A DNA stretch of 64,000 nucleotides. Source: Metapseudomonas boanensis (lineage in GTDB: Bacteria; Pseudomonadota; Gammaproteobacteria; Pseudomonadales; Pseudomonadaceae). Where the stretch lies: positions 124,001 to 188,000 of the forward strand of contig NZ_JAGTIS010000001.1 of NCBI RefSeq assembly GCF_018704125.1. The letters are read 5' to 3'. The stretch's first letter is position 1; the number at the start of each line of letters is the position of its first letter. Shown piece by piece: positions 17,939 to 25,731 of the stretch. The translations under genes were made by a program, and so were the position numbers. The notes below the pieces were generated by a model that did not search any database, was not told the origin of the DNA, and saw only the letters and a list, made by a program, of their open reading frames with translations.

Positions 17939-17963
17939 GGGCGACTTCGGTCGCCCTTTTTTT
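17939..17963 (+). terminator. Rho-independent terminator after the CcoM-like gene
   Basis: Stem gggcgac / gtcgccc with a ttcg tetraloop followed by seven T residues. It is a classical intrinsic terminator on the plus strand. Confidence 0.92.
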
Positions 17964-18013
17964 CTTGATTTCTCGTCTTCCAGCATCCCCGCCACACTCG
18001 TCACAAGCAGGTT

Positions 18014-19093
18014 TCAGTCCAGTCGTTTGTGCACTCTTGCCACGGCAAAGCCCAGCATCACCAAAGTAAACACACCCAGCACCACCAGTTCCAGCCAGAG
18101 GTCGGCCAGCCCGGCGCTGCGCAGCATGATGCCGCGTGTCAGGCGGAGAAAGTGCGTCAGCGGCAGGATTTCAGCGACCCATTGGGCCGCCTTTGGCATG
18201 CCGGCGAACGGAAACATGAAGCCCGAGAGCAGGATCTGCGGCAGAAAGGTGAAGAAGGCCATCTGCATGGCCTGGAACTGGCTGCGCGCCAGGGTCGAGA
18301 TGAATACGCCCAGAGTCAGGCTGGCGAGAATGAACAGTAGTGCTGCGGCATAGAGCGCCCAGAGGGAACCGCGTACGGGAACTTCAAACAAGAGCCGGCC
18401 TACCAGTAGCACTACTGTCACCTGAACCAGGCCGATCCCGACGAAGGGCAGAACCTTGCCCAGGGTTAGTTCCCAAGGGGAAAGCGGTGTGGTGATCAGC
18501 ATTTCCATATTGCCGCGCTCGCGTTCACGTACCAAGGCGATGGCGGTGAACAGCACCATCGTCATGGTCAGGATCACTCCGATCAACCCTGGGACGGTAT
18601 TGACCGGCGCGAGGCGCTCCGGGTTATAGAAGTTCACCAGCTGGATGCCGGTCAGGTGCGGCCAGCCCGGCAGAGGGTAGGTCGCCAACTGGCGGGCGGA
18701 TGCCTGTATCACCTGGTCTGAGCCGTCTACCACCAGCTGCAATGGCGGGCGGTCACGTCGCTGGAGCCGTGCTTCGAAGTCCGGCGGTATCACCAGAGCC
18801 GCGCTGATTCTGCCTTCACGCAGCAGGCGGTCGAGCTCCTGGGGGCTGGCCAGGTGGTAGCGGAAGTCCAGTACCTGGCTGGCGCCGATCTCTGCCACGA
18901 CTTCGCGGGACTGGGCCGTGTTCGCCTGGTCCAGCACGGCGGCGTGCAGGCCGCGCACGTCCATGTTGATGGCGTAGCCAAACAGCACCAACTGCATGAC
19001 CGGGATGCCGACGATCATCGCGAAGGTCAGGCGGTCGCGGCGAAGTTGGCGCAGCTCCTTGAGCACGATGGCGCCGAGGCGTCGCAGGTTCAT
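18014..19093 (-). CDS. ABC-2 type transporter permease (YhhJ/YbhR-like)
   Basis: Membrane subunit of an exporter, 359 residues. One N-terminal helix (FAMIVGIPVMQLVLFGYAI), a large periplasmic domain, then five to six C-terminal helices typical of ABC-2 permeases. The motif ERERGNMEMLITTPLSPWEL precedes the membrane bundle, and QILLSGFMFPFAGMP is characteristic. It ends the TetR-HlyD-ATPase-permease operon and overlaps the ATPase gene by 4 bases. A single permease implies a homodimer. Substrate unknown; relatives handle drugs or membrane-active compounds. Confidence 0.9.
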   Translation of the reverse strand: MNLRRLGAIVLKELRQLRRDRLTFAMIVGIPVMQLVLFGYAINMDVRGLHAAVLDQANTAQSREVVAEIGASQVLDFRYHLASPQELDRLLREGRISAALVIPPDFEARLQRRDRPPLQLVVDGSDQVIQASARQLATYPLPGWPHLTGIQLVNFYNPERLAPVNTVPGLIGVILTMTMVLFTAIALVRERERGNMEMLITTPLSPWELTLGKVLPFVGIGLVQVTVVLLVGRLLFEVPVRGSLWALYAAALLFILASLTLGVFISTLARSQFQAMQMAFFTFLPQILLSGFMFPFAGMPKAAQWVAEILPLTHFLRLTRGIMLRSAGLADLWLELVVLGVFTLVMLGFAVARVHKRLD

Positions 19094-20037
19094 GCGTGGG
19101 CTCCGGCATGCGTTTGAGGGTGGTGGGTCACGGCGACGAAGACATCCTCCAGATTGGCCTCGGTCTCTTGCACGTGCGCCTCGATGCCTTGGGTGGCCAG
19201 CCGCCGAGAGATGCGCTCGCGGGCGTCAGCCACTGCGCTGAGCACGCGCAACGAGTTGCCGATCTGGGCCATGGCGATTACCTCTTCGGCACCTTGCAGG
19301 GCGCGCTGCGCGTTGCGTGGTTGGAGACATTCCACCAGTAGCGGGCGGCCGGGCAGGGCGGCCATCAGCTCTGCCGGGCTGCCGTCGGCCACCAGCCTCC
19401 CGGCATCGAGGATGCCCAGGCGCGTGCAGCGTTCGGCCTCATCCATATAGTGGGTAGAAACCAGCAGGGTGGTTCCGGCCTCGGCCAGCTCGAACAGCGA
19501 GTCCCAGAACTCCCGTCGTGATTGCGGATCGACAGCGCTGGTGGGCTCATCCAACAACAGCAGGTCTGGTTTGTGTAGCACGGCTCCGGCCAGCGCCAGG
19601 CGTTGCTTCTGGCCGCCGCTCAGGGTGCCGGCCAGCTGCGTGCGGCGGTCCGTCAGCCAGTAGCGCTCCAGCAGCTCCTCGATGCGTTGGCGCCCATAGC
19701 GCTGGGGGAGTCCCTGAACGGTGGCGAGAAAGTCCAGGTTTTCGCCTACGGTCAGGTCTTCATAGAGGGAGAACTTCTGCGTCATGTAGCCGATCCGCCG
19801 CTTCAGCGCTTCGGCATCGCGGGGTATCTGGCAACCGAGTACTTCGATCTCCCCGGCGCTGGGCAGCAGTAATCCGCAGAGCATGCGGATGGTGGTGGAC
19901 TTGCCACAGCCATTGGGCCCCAGGAAGCCAAATACTTCGGCACGATCAACTCGCAGGTCCAGCCTGTCGACGGCGGTGAGCTGACCAAAGCGCTTGGTCA
20001 GCCCTCGGGCCAGGATGACCGGCTCAGCGCTGTTCAT
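19090..20037 (-). CDS. ABC transporter ATP-binding protein of an efflux system
   Basis: Cytoplasmic ATPase partner of the ABC-2 permease, 315 residues from the ATG at 20037, which overlaps the HlyD gene end by 14 bases. Walker A is FLGPNGCGKSTTIRML, the Q-loop is IGYMTQKFSLYEDLTVGENL, the signature is LSGGQKQRLALAGAV, Walker B is LLLDEPTSAVDP, and the switch histidine is in LLVSTHYMDEAERC. It has a single nucleotide-binding domain, unlike the double-domain YbhF of E. coli. The C-terminal about 80 residues resemble the regulatory tail seen in drug-efflux ATPases. Confidence 0.93.
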   Translation of the reverse strand: MNSAEPVILARGLTKRFGQLTAVDRLDLRVDRAEVFGFLGPNGCGKSTTIRMLCGLLLPSAGEIEVLGCQIPRDAEALKRRIGYMTQKFSLYEDLTVGENLDFLATVQGLPQRYGRQRIEELLERYWLTDRRTQLAGTLSGGQKQRLALAGAVLHKPDLLLLDEPTSAVDPQSRREFWDSLFELAEAGTTLLVSTHYMDEAERCTRLGILDAGRLVADGSPAELMAALPGRPLLVECLQPRNAQRALQGAEEVIAMAQIGNSLRVLSAVADARERISRRLATQGIEAHVQETEANLEDVFVAVTHHPQTHAGAHA

Positions 20038-20989
20038 TTTCGGGAACCATGGCTTGAACCGGCAGGCCGGCGGGGAGTTGCCGGGCCGCTTCACCTTCCA
20101 GCAACAGTTCGGCGCGGTAGACCAGGCGGCTGGCGTCATCGCCAGTCAGGGCGAAGTACGGGGTGAAACTGGACTCGCTGGCGATGCTGCGAATCCGTGC
20201 GTCGAAAGCGTCGCCCACGCCTTCAACCTGCACACGCAAGCGATCACCGATGGTGAAGTGCGGCCGCACCGAGGCGGGGATGTAGACCCGCGCATAGGGT
20301 GCCTCTCCCACCAGCAGGCTGACCAGTTCGGCATTCTGCGGCGGTTGGTCACCGGGTTTGAACGGTAAGGCGTCCACCCTGCCGGTACGCGGCGCGCGCA
20401 GGCTCAGGTGTTCGCGGCTGACTTCCAGTTGCGCTAAGCGGCCCTGGCTGGCTTGGAGCAGGGCGGTCGCCTGCTCGATCTGCTCAGGGCGTGTCCCGTT
20501 GGTCAGTTCTCGCAGTTGCGCGTCGGTGTTGCTGACTGCCGCCCGGGCTTGATCGCGGGTGGCGCGGGCGCGATCCAGTTCGGCAATGGCGACCTGTCGG
20601 CGCTGGTAGAGAGCTTCGATGCGCTGATAAGTGCGTTCGGCATCGACGAGTGCGGCTCGATTTCGATTGAGGGAGGCCCGCGCTGCATCCACGGTTTCGG
20701 TCCGTGCGCCGTTGTTGAGTTCTTCCAGGCGTGCCTGGACCTGGGCGACATCGCCCTTGGCCTCGAGGAGGCGCGCATCGAGTCGGCGCGGATCCAGTTC
20801 CAGCAGCAACTGCCCGGCCTGGACCCGATCGCCCTCGTTCACGCGCCAGGCGAGGATGGTTTCCGAAGCTTCAGCCGGCAGGCCGATGCGGTCCCACTCC
20901 AGAGTGCCGAGCAGCGGAGCCTGGCTCGTGTCATCACAACCTGCGAGCAAGGCGAACAACAGCAGGAAGGGCAGGGGGCGAATACTCAT
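20024..20989 (-). CDS. HlyD/YbhG-type membrane fusion lipoprotein
   Basis: Periplasmic adaptor linking the ABC exporter to an outer-membrane channel, 321 residues. The N-terminus is a lipoprotein signal with lipobox LLAGC (PFLLLFALLAGCDD). Two half-lipoyl segments (ILAWRVNEGDRVQAGQLLLE and SLRAPRTGRVDALPFKPG) flank a long coiled coil rich in Ala, Arg and Glu. It overlaps the ATPase gene by 14 bases and the TetR gene by 4. No outer-membrane partner is encoded here; a TolC/OprM-type channel elsewhere would be needed. Confidence 0.9.
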   Translation of the reverse strand: MSIRPLPFLLLFALLAGCDDTSQAPLLGTLEWDRIGLPAEASETILAWRVNEGDRVQAGQLLLELDPRRLDARLLEAKGDVAQVQARLEELNNGARTETVDAARASLNRNRAALVDAERTYQRIEALYQRRQVAIAELDRARATRDQARAAVSNTDAQLRELTNGTRPEQIEQATALLQASQGRLAQLEVSREHLSLRAPRTGRVDALPFKPGDQPPQNAELVSLLVGEAPYARVYIPASVRPHFTIGDRLRVQVEGVGDAFDARIRSIASESSFTPYFALTGDDASRLVYRAELLLEGEAARQLPAGLPVQAMVPENEQR

Positions 20990-21624
20990 GGTTTGGCCTC
21001 CAGGCCGCGCTCGATCAGGGCCAGCGTGTGTCGGAGCATGGCTTCGTCGCCGAGCTCCGGGTTAGCAAAAATGCCGCGCCAGATGGGCGCGGCAGCGTAG
21101 GGCAGCATGGTCATGCCAATCAGGGACACCACCAGCAGCCGCGGGTCCAGATCGGGATTGAGTTGGCCGGCGGACTGGGCCTCGGCGAAGCGTTGAGCGA
21201 GTTGCATTGGCACCATCGGAGCAAAGCGGGTAGTCAGTTGGTCGCGCAGGGCGCCACCCTCGCATAGCACCTCGCGCACCCAGAGCGGCGGTAGCCAGGG
21301 ATTGCGTCGGAGGTTGGCGCTCAGGGCCGTCACGAAGCCCGTAACCAGTTCGCGCGGATCGTTGCCAATCTGCTGAAGTTGCTCAGCGATGCCCCGGAAT
21401 AGCGGCAGCAGGCGCTCCTCCACCAGGGCCTCGACAAGCCGTTCCTTATTGCCGAAGTAGTAATTGACCAGTGCCGGGGTCACACCTGCTTGCTGAGCGA
21501 TGCTGCGCAGGCTGGCGGCCTGGATACCCTGATGGGCGAAGGCGTCGACAGCGGCATCCAGCAGGCGCTCCCGTTGCAACGGGGAATCGCCGGTCGGTCT
21601 GCCGGGGGAACGGTTGTGAGTCAC
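20986..21624 (-). CDS. TetR-family repressor, CecR-like, of the ABC efflux operon
   Basis: Transcription factor heading the efflux operon, 212 residues from the GTG at 21624, which has AGGGAG upstream; a TTG at 21660 would add 12 residues. The TetR helix-turn-helix is AAVDAFAHQGIQAASLRSIA to TPALVNYYFGNKERLVEAL. The gene order regulator, HlyD, ATPase, permease parallels the E. coli cecR-ybhGFSR operon. A palindrome sits in the upstream gap, so autoregulation is likely, perhaps also control of the divergent FUSC operon. Confidence 0.88.
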   Translation of the reverse strand: MTHNRSPGRPTGDSPLQRERLLDAAVDAFAHQGIQAASLRSIAQQAGVTPALVNYYFGNKERLVEALVEERLLPLFRGIAEQLQQIGNDPRELVTGFVTALSANLRRNPWLPPLWVREVLCEGGALRDQLTTRFAPMVPMQLAQRFAEAQSAGQLNPDLDPRLLVVSLIGMTMLPYAAAPIWRGIFANPELGDEAMLRHTLALIERGLEAKP

Positions 21625-21663
21625 TGCGGCACTCCCTGACTTCAAGTGAGCGATACGCAAAAT

Positions 21664-21679
21664 TTAAATATGTATTTAA
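21664..21679. promoter_or_regulatory. Candidate TetR operator
   Basis: Perfect inverted repeat TTAAATA-TG-TATTTAA in an AT-rich stretch 40 bases before the TetR start. Size and place fit an operator for this repressor. No experimental support is implied. Confidence 0.55.
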
Positions 21680-21790
21680 TTAATTTTCAATTCTCAGCCG
21701 ACAAGCGAGCAACCCTCTGGACGGCAATAAGATAGCTAGCTAATAATCAGCTTCGCTCATTGCCTGCCTTTTCCGGCACGCTATCTTCAG

Positions 21791-23803
21791 ATGAAATTCT
21801 TACGGACTCCGTCAGTGCGCGACTCATTGCGTGCCTTCCTGGCGCCCGACATTCCGGCGCTGCAATTTGCCATCAAGACGCTGCTCGGCGGCGGCCTGGC
21901 GCTTTGGTGCGCCATGCGCTTTGGGCTCGAGCAACCGCAGTGGGCCTTGATGACAGCCTTCATCGTCGCGCAACCGCTGTCCGGCATGGTTATCCAGAAG
22001 GGCATGGCGCGCCTGCTCGGCACCTTCGTTGGTACGGCCATGTCGGTCGTCTTCATGGGGATGTTCGCTCAGGCGCCCTGGCTGTTCCTGCTCGCCTTGG
22101 GAGCTTGGCTTGGGCTCTGCACCGCCTCGTCGACCTTGCTGCGCAGCGCCTGGTCCTACTCGTTCGTGCTGGCGGGCTACACGGTGGCGATCATCGGCCT
22201 GCCGGCCATCGCTCACCCGCTCACGGTATTCGACCAGGCGGTGGCGCGCTGCACTGAGATATCCCTCGGAATCATCTGCGCCACCTTCACCAGCGCCCTA
22301 CTCTGGCCGCAGCGAGTCGAGCGCCAGCTTGCCAGGCAGGCGAAGGATGCCTGGGAATTCGGCATCCAGACGGCACGTTCGGCACTTAAAGGCGGGCGGC
22401 AGGAACGCCAAGGCCTGGTAGGCGTGTTGGGGCGCATCGTTGCGGTGGATGCCCAGCGCGAGCATGCCTGGTTCGAGGGCAACCGCGGGCGGCAAAGGGC
22501 GGTGGCTTTGCGGGTGTTGAGTCATGACCTGCTCAGCTTGTTGCGCCTGGCACGAGGGGTGGCCAGGCAATGGCGCCAGCTGAGCGAGGATGAGGTGCAT
22601 CAGTTAGCGCCTCGGTTGAGTCAGGTCGATCAGGCGTTGGCCGACCCCAATTCCCAGCGACTGGCCGAGTTGCTCGATCAATTGATCGAGGCTTCGGCCT
22701 CGGAAGACCTTTCGGCGGTACAGCAGTATTGCCTGGCGCGCCTGGCCGTCCTGGTGCGCCAGGCGGGGGCGGCACTGGGCTCGCTGCAGGCAGTAGAGCG
22801 GGGGCAGGCGCCAGGCGTCGCGCCATCGGCGCTGTCCTGGCATCGAGACCTGCAGACGGCCACTATTTATGGGCTGCGCAGCGCGTTGGCGTTCCTCGCC
22901 CTGTCCGCGTTCTGGCTGGCGACTGGATGGACGGCCGCCGCTGGTGCGCTGACCCTGACCTGCGTGGTGTGCAGCCTGTTTGCCAGTCGAGAGAACGCTG
23001 ATCAGATCGGCTTCATGTTCCTGCGCGGAATCTTCTACGCCTTGCCTGTGGCGTTCTTCGTCGGGCAGGTACTGCTGCCGCAGCTCAGCGGCTTTCCCAT
23101 GCTTTGCCTGGCGCTCGGGACGCCCTTGTTCTTCGGGGCCCTAGGCATGGCCAAGCCTGCACTGGGCGCCACCGCTACTTCTTTCTGCCTGCATTTCATC
23201 GTGCTGTGCGCCCCGCAGAACGCCATGCGTTATGACGTTGCGTTCTTTCTCAACGAGGCCATCGCCATGGTCCTGGGTGTTGGATTTGCCGTTCTGGCAT
23301 TTCGCCTTATCGTGGTTCGCAATCCGGCATGGCTCAGTCGGCGCCTGCTCAAGGCTACGCTGGTCGACCTCTCACGCCTGACCAGGCAACCCTTGGCCAG
23401 TGCGGAAAACTGGTTCGGTGGACGCATGGCGGACCGCATCCTCCAACTCGCGCGCCATGCCCCGGTATTGCCGGAGCCGGTCCGCTCTCATTGGGCCGAT
23501 GGCCTGGCCAGCCTGGATCTGGGCGATGAGCTCCTGCACTTGCGGCGCTGCCTGGCCGCCGGTGACAAGCCTGTGGGGCGTTCTGAGCAACAATTTCTGC
23601 GCCGCCTGGAAAAGGTTTTCCTGCAAGGCCCCGCGCCGCTTCATAGCCAGGCTCTGGATGAGCCGGTCGATGAATTGTTGAAGGCATTGCGCGCAGCCGG
23701 GAGCAGTATCGACAGGCGTTTGGCCCAGGCAGCTGTGCTGCAGTTGCAGCACAGCTGGCGGCAATGGTGCGAACAACAGGAGGCGAGCCATGAGCTTGCG
23801 TGA
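21791..23803 (+). CDS. FUSC-family (AaeB-like) aromatic acid efflux transporter
   Basis: Inner-membrane pump, 670 residues with two membrane bundles. The first is FAIKTLLGGGLALWCAMRFG through GYTVAIIGLPAI; the second is IYGLRSALAFLALSAFWLA through FAVLAFRLIVV. Cytoplasmic domains follow each, giving the FUSC duplicated plan. The next two genes encode DUF1656 and HlyD proteins, the standard AaeXAB-type arrangement for hydroxylated aromatic acids or similar compounds. It is divergent from the TetR gene by 167 bp. Start ATG at 21791 begins MKFLRTPSVRDSLRAFLAPD. Confidence 0.9.
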   Translation: MKFLRTPSVRDSLRAFLAPDIPALQFAIKTLLGGGLALWCAMRFGLEQPQWALMTAFIVAQPLSGMVIQKGMARLLGTFVGTAMSVVFMGMFAQAPWLFLLALGAWLGLCTASSTLLRSAWSYSFVLAGYTVAIIGLPAIAHPLTVFDQAVARCTEISLGIICATFTSALLWPQRVERQLARQAKDAWEFGIQTARSALKGGRQERQGLVGVLGRIVAVDAQREHAWFEGNRGRQRAVALRVLSHDLLSLLRLARGVARQWRQLSEDEVHQLAPRLSQVDQALADPNSQRLAELLDQLIEASASEDLSAVQQYCLARLAVLVRQAGAALGSLQAVERGQAPGVAPSALSWHRDLQTATIYGLRSALAFLALSAFWLATGWTAAAGALTLTCVVCSLFASRENADQIGFMFLRGIFYALPVAFFVGQVLLPQLSGFPMLCLALGTPLFFGALGMAKPALGATATSFCLHFIVLCAPQNAMRYDVAFFLNEAIAMVLGVGFAVLAFRLIVVRNPAWLSRRLLKATLVDLSRLTRQPLASAENWFGGRMADRILQLARHAPVLPEPVRSHWADGLASLDLGDELLHLRRCLAAGDKPVGRSEQQFLRRLEKVFLQGPAPLHSQALDEPVDELLKALRAAGSSIDRRLAQAAVLQLQHSWRQWCEQQEASHELA

Positions 23804-23996
23804 GTGGTCCCTGGGCGGCGTATTGCTCAGCCCATTTCTGATTTATGCATTGCTGGCGCTGTTGGTGACCGGTGTGCTGCGGCTTGGCCTGGAGCGCGTC
23901 GGCATGGCGCGCTGGATCTGGCATGAGGCGCTGTTCGATTGTGCGTTGTATGTTTGCGTGCTGGCTGCCCTAGTGGCGCTGACCGGGCACTGGTGA
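23790..23996 (+). CDS. DUF1656 (AaeX-like) small membrane protein
   Basis: A 68-residue protein with two helices (LLSPFLIYALLALLVTGVL and FDCALYVCVLAALVALTG). It overlaps the FUSC gene by 14 bases and precedes the HlyD gene by 11. This is the usual place of AaeX in FUSC efflux operons. Its role in the pump is not defined. Confidence 0.88.
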   Translation: MSLREWSLGGVLLSPFLIYALLALLVTGVLRLGLERVGMARWIWHEALFDCALYVCVLAALVALTGHW

Positions 23997-24007
23997 AGGA
24001 GAAGAAG

Positions 24008-24865
24008 ATGCGTTCGATGTTGCGTGTGGCGGTCACGTTGTTGCTGGTGGTGGCGGCTTTGATCGCCGGCTATGGCCTCTGGCTGCACTACATGCTTTCA
24101 CCCTGGACCCGTGATGCTCGAATTCGCGCCGACGTGGTGGTCATCGCTCCGGACGTGTCGGGCTGGGTCACGGATCTCAAGGTTCGCGACAACCAGCAAG
24201 TGAAGGCGGGGGATCAGCTCCTGGAAATCGACCGCGAACGTTATCAGGCTGCGCTGGAAAAGGCTCGGGCGGTTGCTGATACCCGCCAGCAGCAATTGCG
24301 ACTGCGTGAGCACGAGGCGTCCCGGCGTGCCAGTCTGGGTCCGCAGGCGATCAGTGCCGAGCTGCGTGAGAACGCTCAGATCAATGCCGATATAGCCCGC
24401 GGTGAGTCCCGCGAAGCTCAGGCCGACGTCAAGGTCGCCGAACTGAACCTGGCGCGTAGCGAGCTACGGGCCCCGCGCGGTGGCCAGATCACCAACCTGC
24501 GCCTGGCCCAGGGCAATTTCGTGAGTGCTGGCGAACCGGTGATGGCGCTGGTGGATGACAGTTCGTTCTATGTGCAGGCCTATTTTGAAGAGACCAAGTT
24601 GCCGCGCATCAAGGTAGGCGCTCCGGCGGAGGTCTGGTTGATGAGCGCGGGACAACCGTTGCGCGGGACGGTGGAAAGCATCAGTCGCGGGATCACCGAT
24701 CGTAATGCCAATCCGGATGCGCAGTTGCTGGCGAATGTGGAGCCCACGTTCAACTGGGTGCGATTGGCTCAGCGGATTCCGGTGCGGATCAGGCTGGACC
24801 AGGTGCCGGAGGATGTTCAGCTGAGTGCCGGGATGACGGCGAGTGTGACGGTGGAGGAGGAGTGA
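24008..24865 (+). CDS. HlyD/EmrA/AaeA-type membrane fusion protein
   Basis: Periplasmic adaptor of the FUSC pump, 285 residues from the ATG at 24008 with a GAAGGAG ribosome site; the frame is open from 23939 but lies within the DUF1656 gene. An N-terminal anchor helix (VAVTLLLVVAALIAGYGLW) is followed by the family motif LSPWTRDARIRADVVVIAPD, a lipoyl segment (VKAGDQLLEIDRERYQAAL), a coiled coil and LRAPRGGQITNLRLAQGNFV. Last gene of the operon. Confidence 0.92.
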   Translation: MRSMLRVAVTLLLVVAALIAGYGLWLHYMLSPWTRDARIRADVVVIAPDVSGWVTDLKVRDNQQVKAGDQLLEIDRERYQAALEKARAVADTRQQQLRLREHEASRRASLGPQAISAELRENAQINADIARGESREAQADVKVAELNLARSELRAPRGGQITNLRLAQGNFVSAGEPVMALVDDSSFYVQAYFEETKLPRIKVGAPAEVWLMSAGQPLRGTVESISRGITDRNANPDAQLLANVEPTFNWVRLAQRIPVRIRLDQVPEDVQLSAGMTASVTVEEE

Positions 24866-25160
24866 GGGGCTAGGTCTCACCCCAGGTTGCCTGTCTGATG
24901 TGAGCAGCCATCAGCCCGACTATCCCCGCACGAACAAAAAGCCCGGATCCAATCCGTAATGCTGTTCACTTAGGCATTGGCGGCAGCGCATATGAGGAGG
25001 GGCGTGATCGGCCTTCGGAGCAGTCTGCCACCTCAAGCCCGATTTCATGAAGGGTCCGTAGGAACGAGCTCTGCTCGCGAAGGAGGCGGGCTCGCGAGCA
25101 GAGCTCGCTCCTACGAGAGATACCTGCCCAACAGAAACAACTTCGTGATGATGTAAAACC
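24866..25160. other. Intergenic region after the FUSC operon
   Basis: Non-coding by appearance. It holds a ggatccaatccgt copy (24946-24957) with a gctgttcact tail that recurs at 25221-25240, and a REP pair at 25057-25115. No gene was found. Confidence 0.5.
25057..25115. repeat. REP pair between the FUSC operon and phaJ1
   Basis: Inverted 24-base arms at 25057-25080 and 25092-25115 with one mismatch and an 11-base loop. The core gtaggaacgagctctgctcg is a variant of the Pseudomonas REP. It lies between convergent transcripts. Confidence 0.85.
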
Positions 25161-25200
25161 AAAAACGCCGCCCTCCTGCTGAAGGAAAAGCGGCGTTTTT
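25161..25200. terminator. Bidirectional terminator between the FUSC operon and phaJ1
   Basis: An 11-bp stem (aaaaacgccgc / gcggcgttttt) with an 18-base loop. T runs on both strands allow termination from either side, mainly for phaJ1 on the minus strand. Confidence 0.85.
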
Positions 25201-25205
25201 CTTAT

Positions 25206-25243
25206 GTGAACAGCTTTACGGATCCAATCCGTGCTGTTCGCTT
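25206..25243. repeat. Imperfect palindrome downstream of phaJ1
   Basis: Outer arms tgaacagc and gctgttcg(c) surround an inner cggat-cca-atccg palindrome. The inner part and one outer arm recur at 24944-24969. It could act as an extra hairpin before the terminator, or be a relic of a small repeat. Confidence 0.5.
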
Positions 25244-25260
25244 CAGTCGCAGACCTCGTC

Positions 25261-25731
25261 TCAGCCGATGGTGATCGGCGGCAGCTCCGGCAGTTCGACG
25301 GACAGCTGTTGCTTGGGCGCCAGCACCTCGGCTTCGCCATCCACCACTTGCTCGGCATTCTGGTTGAACACACGAGTCGCAATGCGCACACGATTCTTCG
25401 GCAGCTTCTCGAGGATCTCCAGCTCGACGGTCAGGCTGTCGCCCAGCTTCACCGGGCGGGTGAAGCGCAGTTGCTGGCCGAGGTAGATGGAGCCCGGGCC
25501 TGGCATTTCGCAGGCAATGGCCGCACTGATCAGGGCGCCGGTGAACATGCCGTGGGCGATGCGTTCCTTGAACATCGTGCCAGCGGCGTACTCGGCGTCC
25601 AGGTGCACGGGGTTGCGGTCGCCGGATACGGCGGCGAAGAGTTGGATGTCACGCTCTTCGACAGTCTTGGCAAAGCTGGCTTTCTGTCCAACTTCGAGGG
25701 CGTCGTAGGGGATGTTAGTGACCTGGCTCAT
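25261..25731 (-). CDS. phaJ1: (R)-specific enoyl-CoA hydratase (MaoC family)
   Basis: Hydrates trans-2-enoyl-CoA to (R)-3-hydroxyacyl-CoA, linking beta-oxidation to polyhydroxyalkanoate synthesis. It has 156 residues in a single hot-dog domain. The catalytic hydratase-2 motif is AAVSGDRNPVHLDAEYA, with Asp and His as the dyad, followed by RIAHGMFTGALISAAIA. The sequence closely follows P. aeruginosa PhaJ1 as I remember it, including the ends MSQV-NIPY and ELPPI-IG. It overlaps the lipase-like gene by 4 bases. Confidence 0.93.
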   Translation of the reverse strand: MSQVTNIPYDALEVGQKASFAKTVEERDIQLFAAVSGDRNPVHLDAEYAAGTMFKERIAHGMFTGALISAAIACEMPGPGSIYLGQQLRFTRPVKLGDSLTVELEILEKLPKNRVRIATRVFNQNAEQVVDGEAEVLAPKQQLSVELPELPPITIG

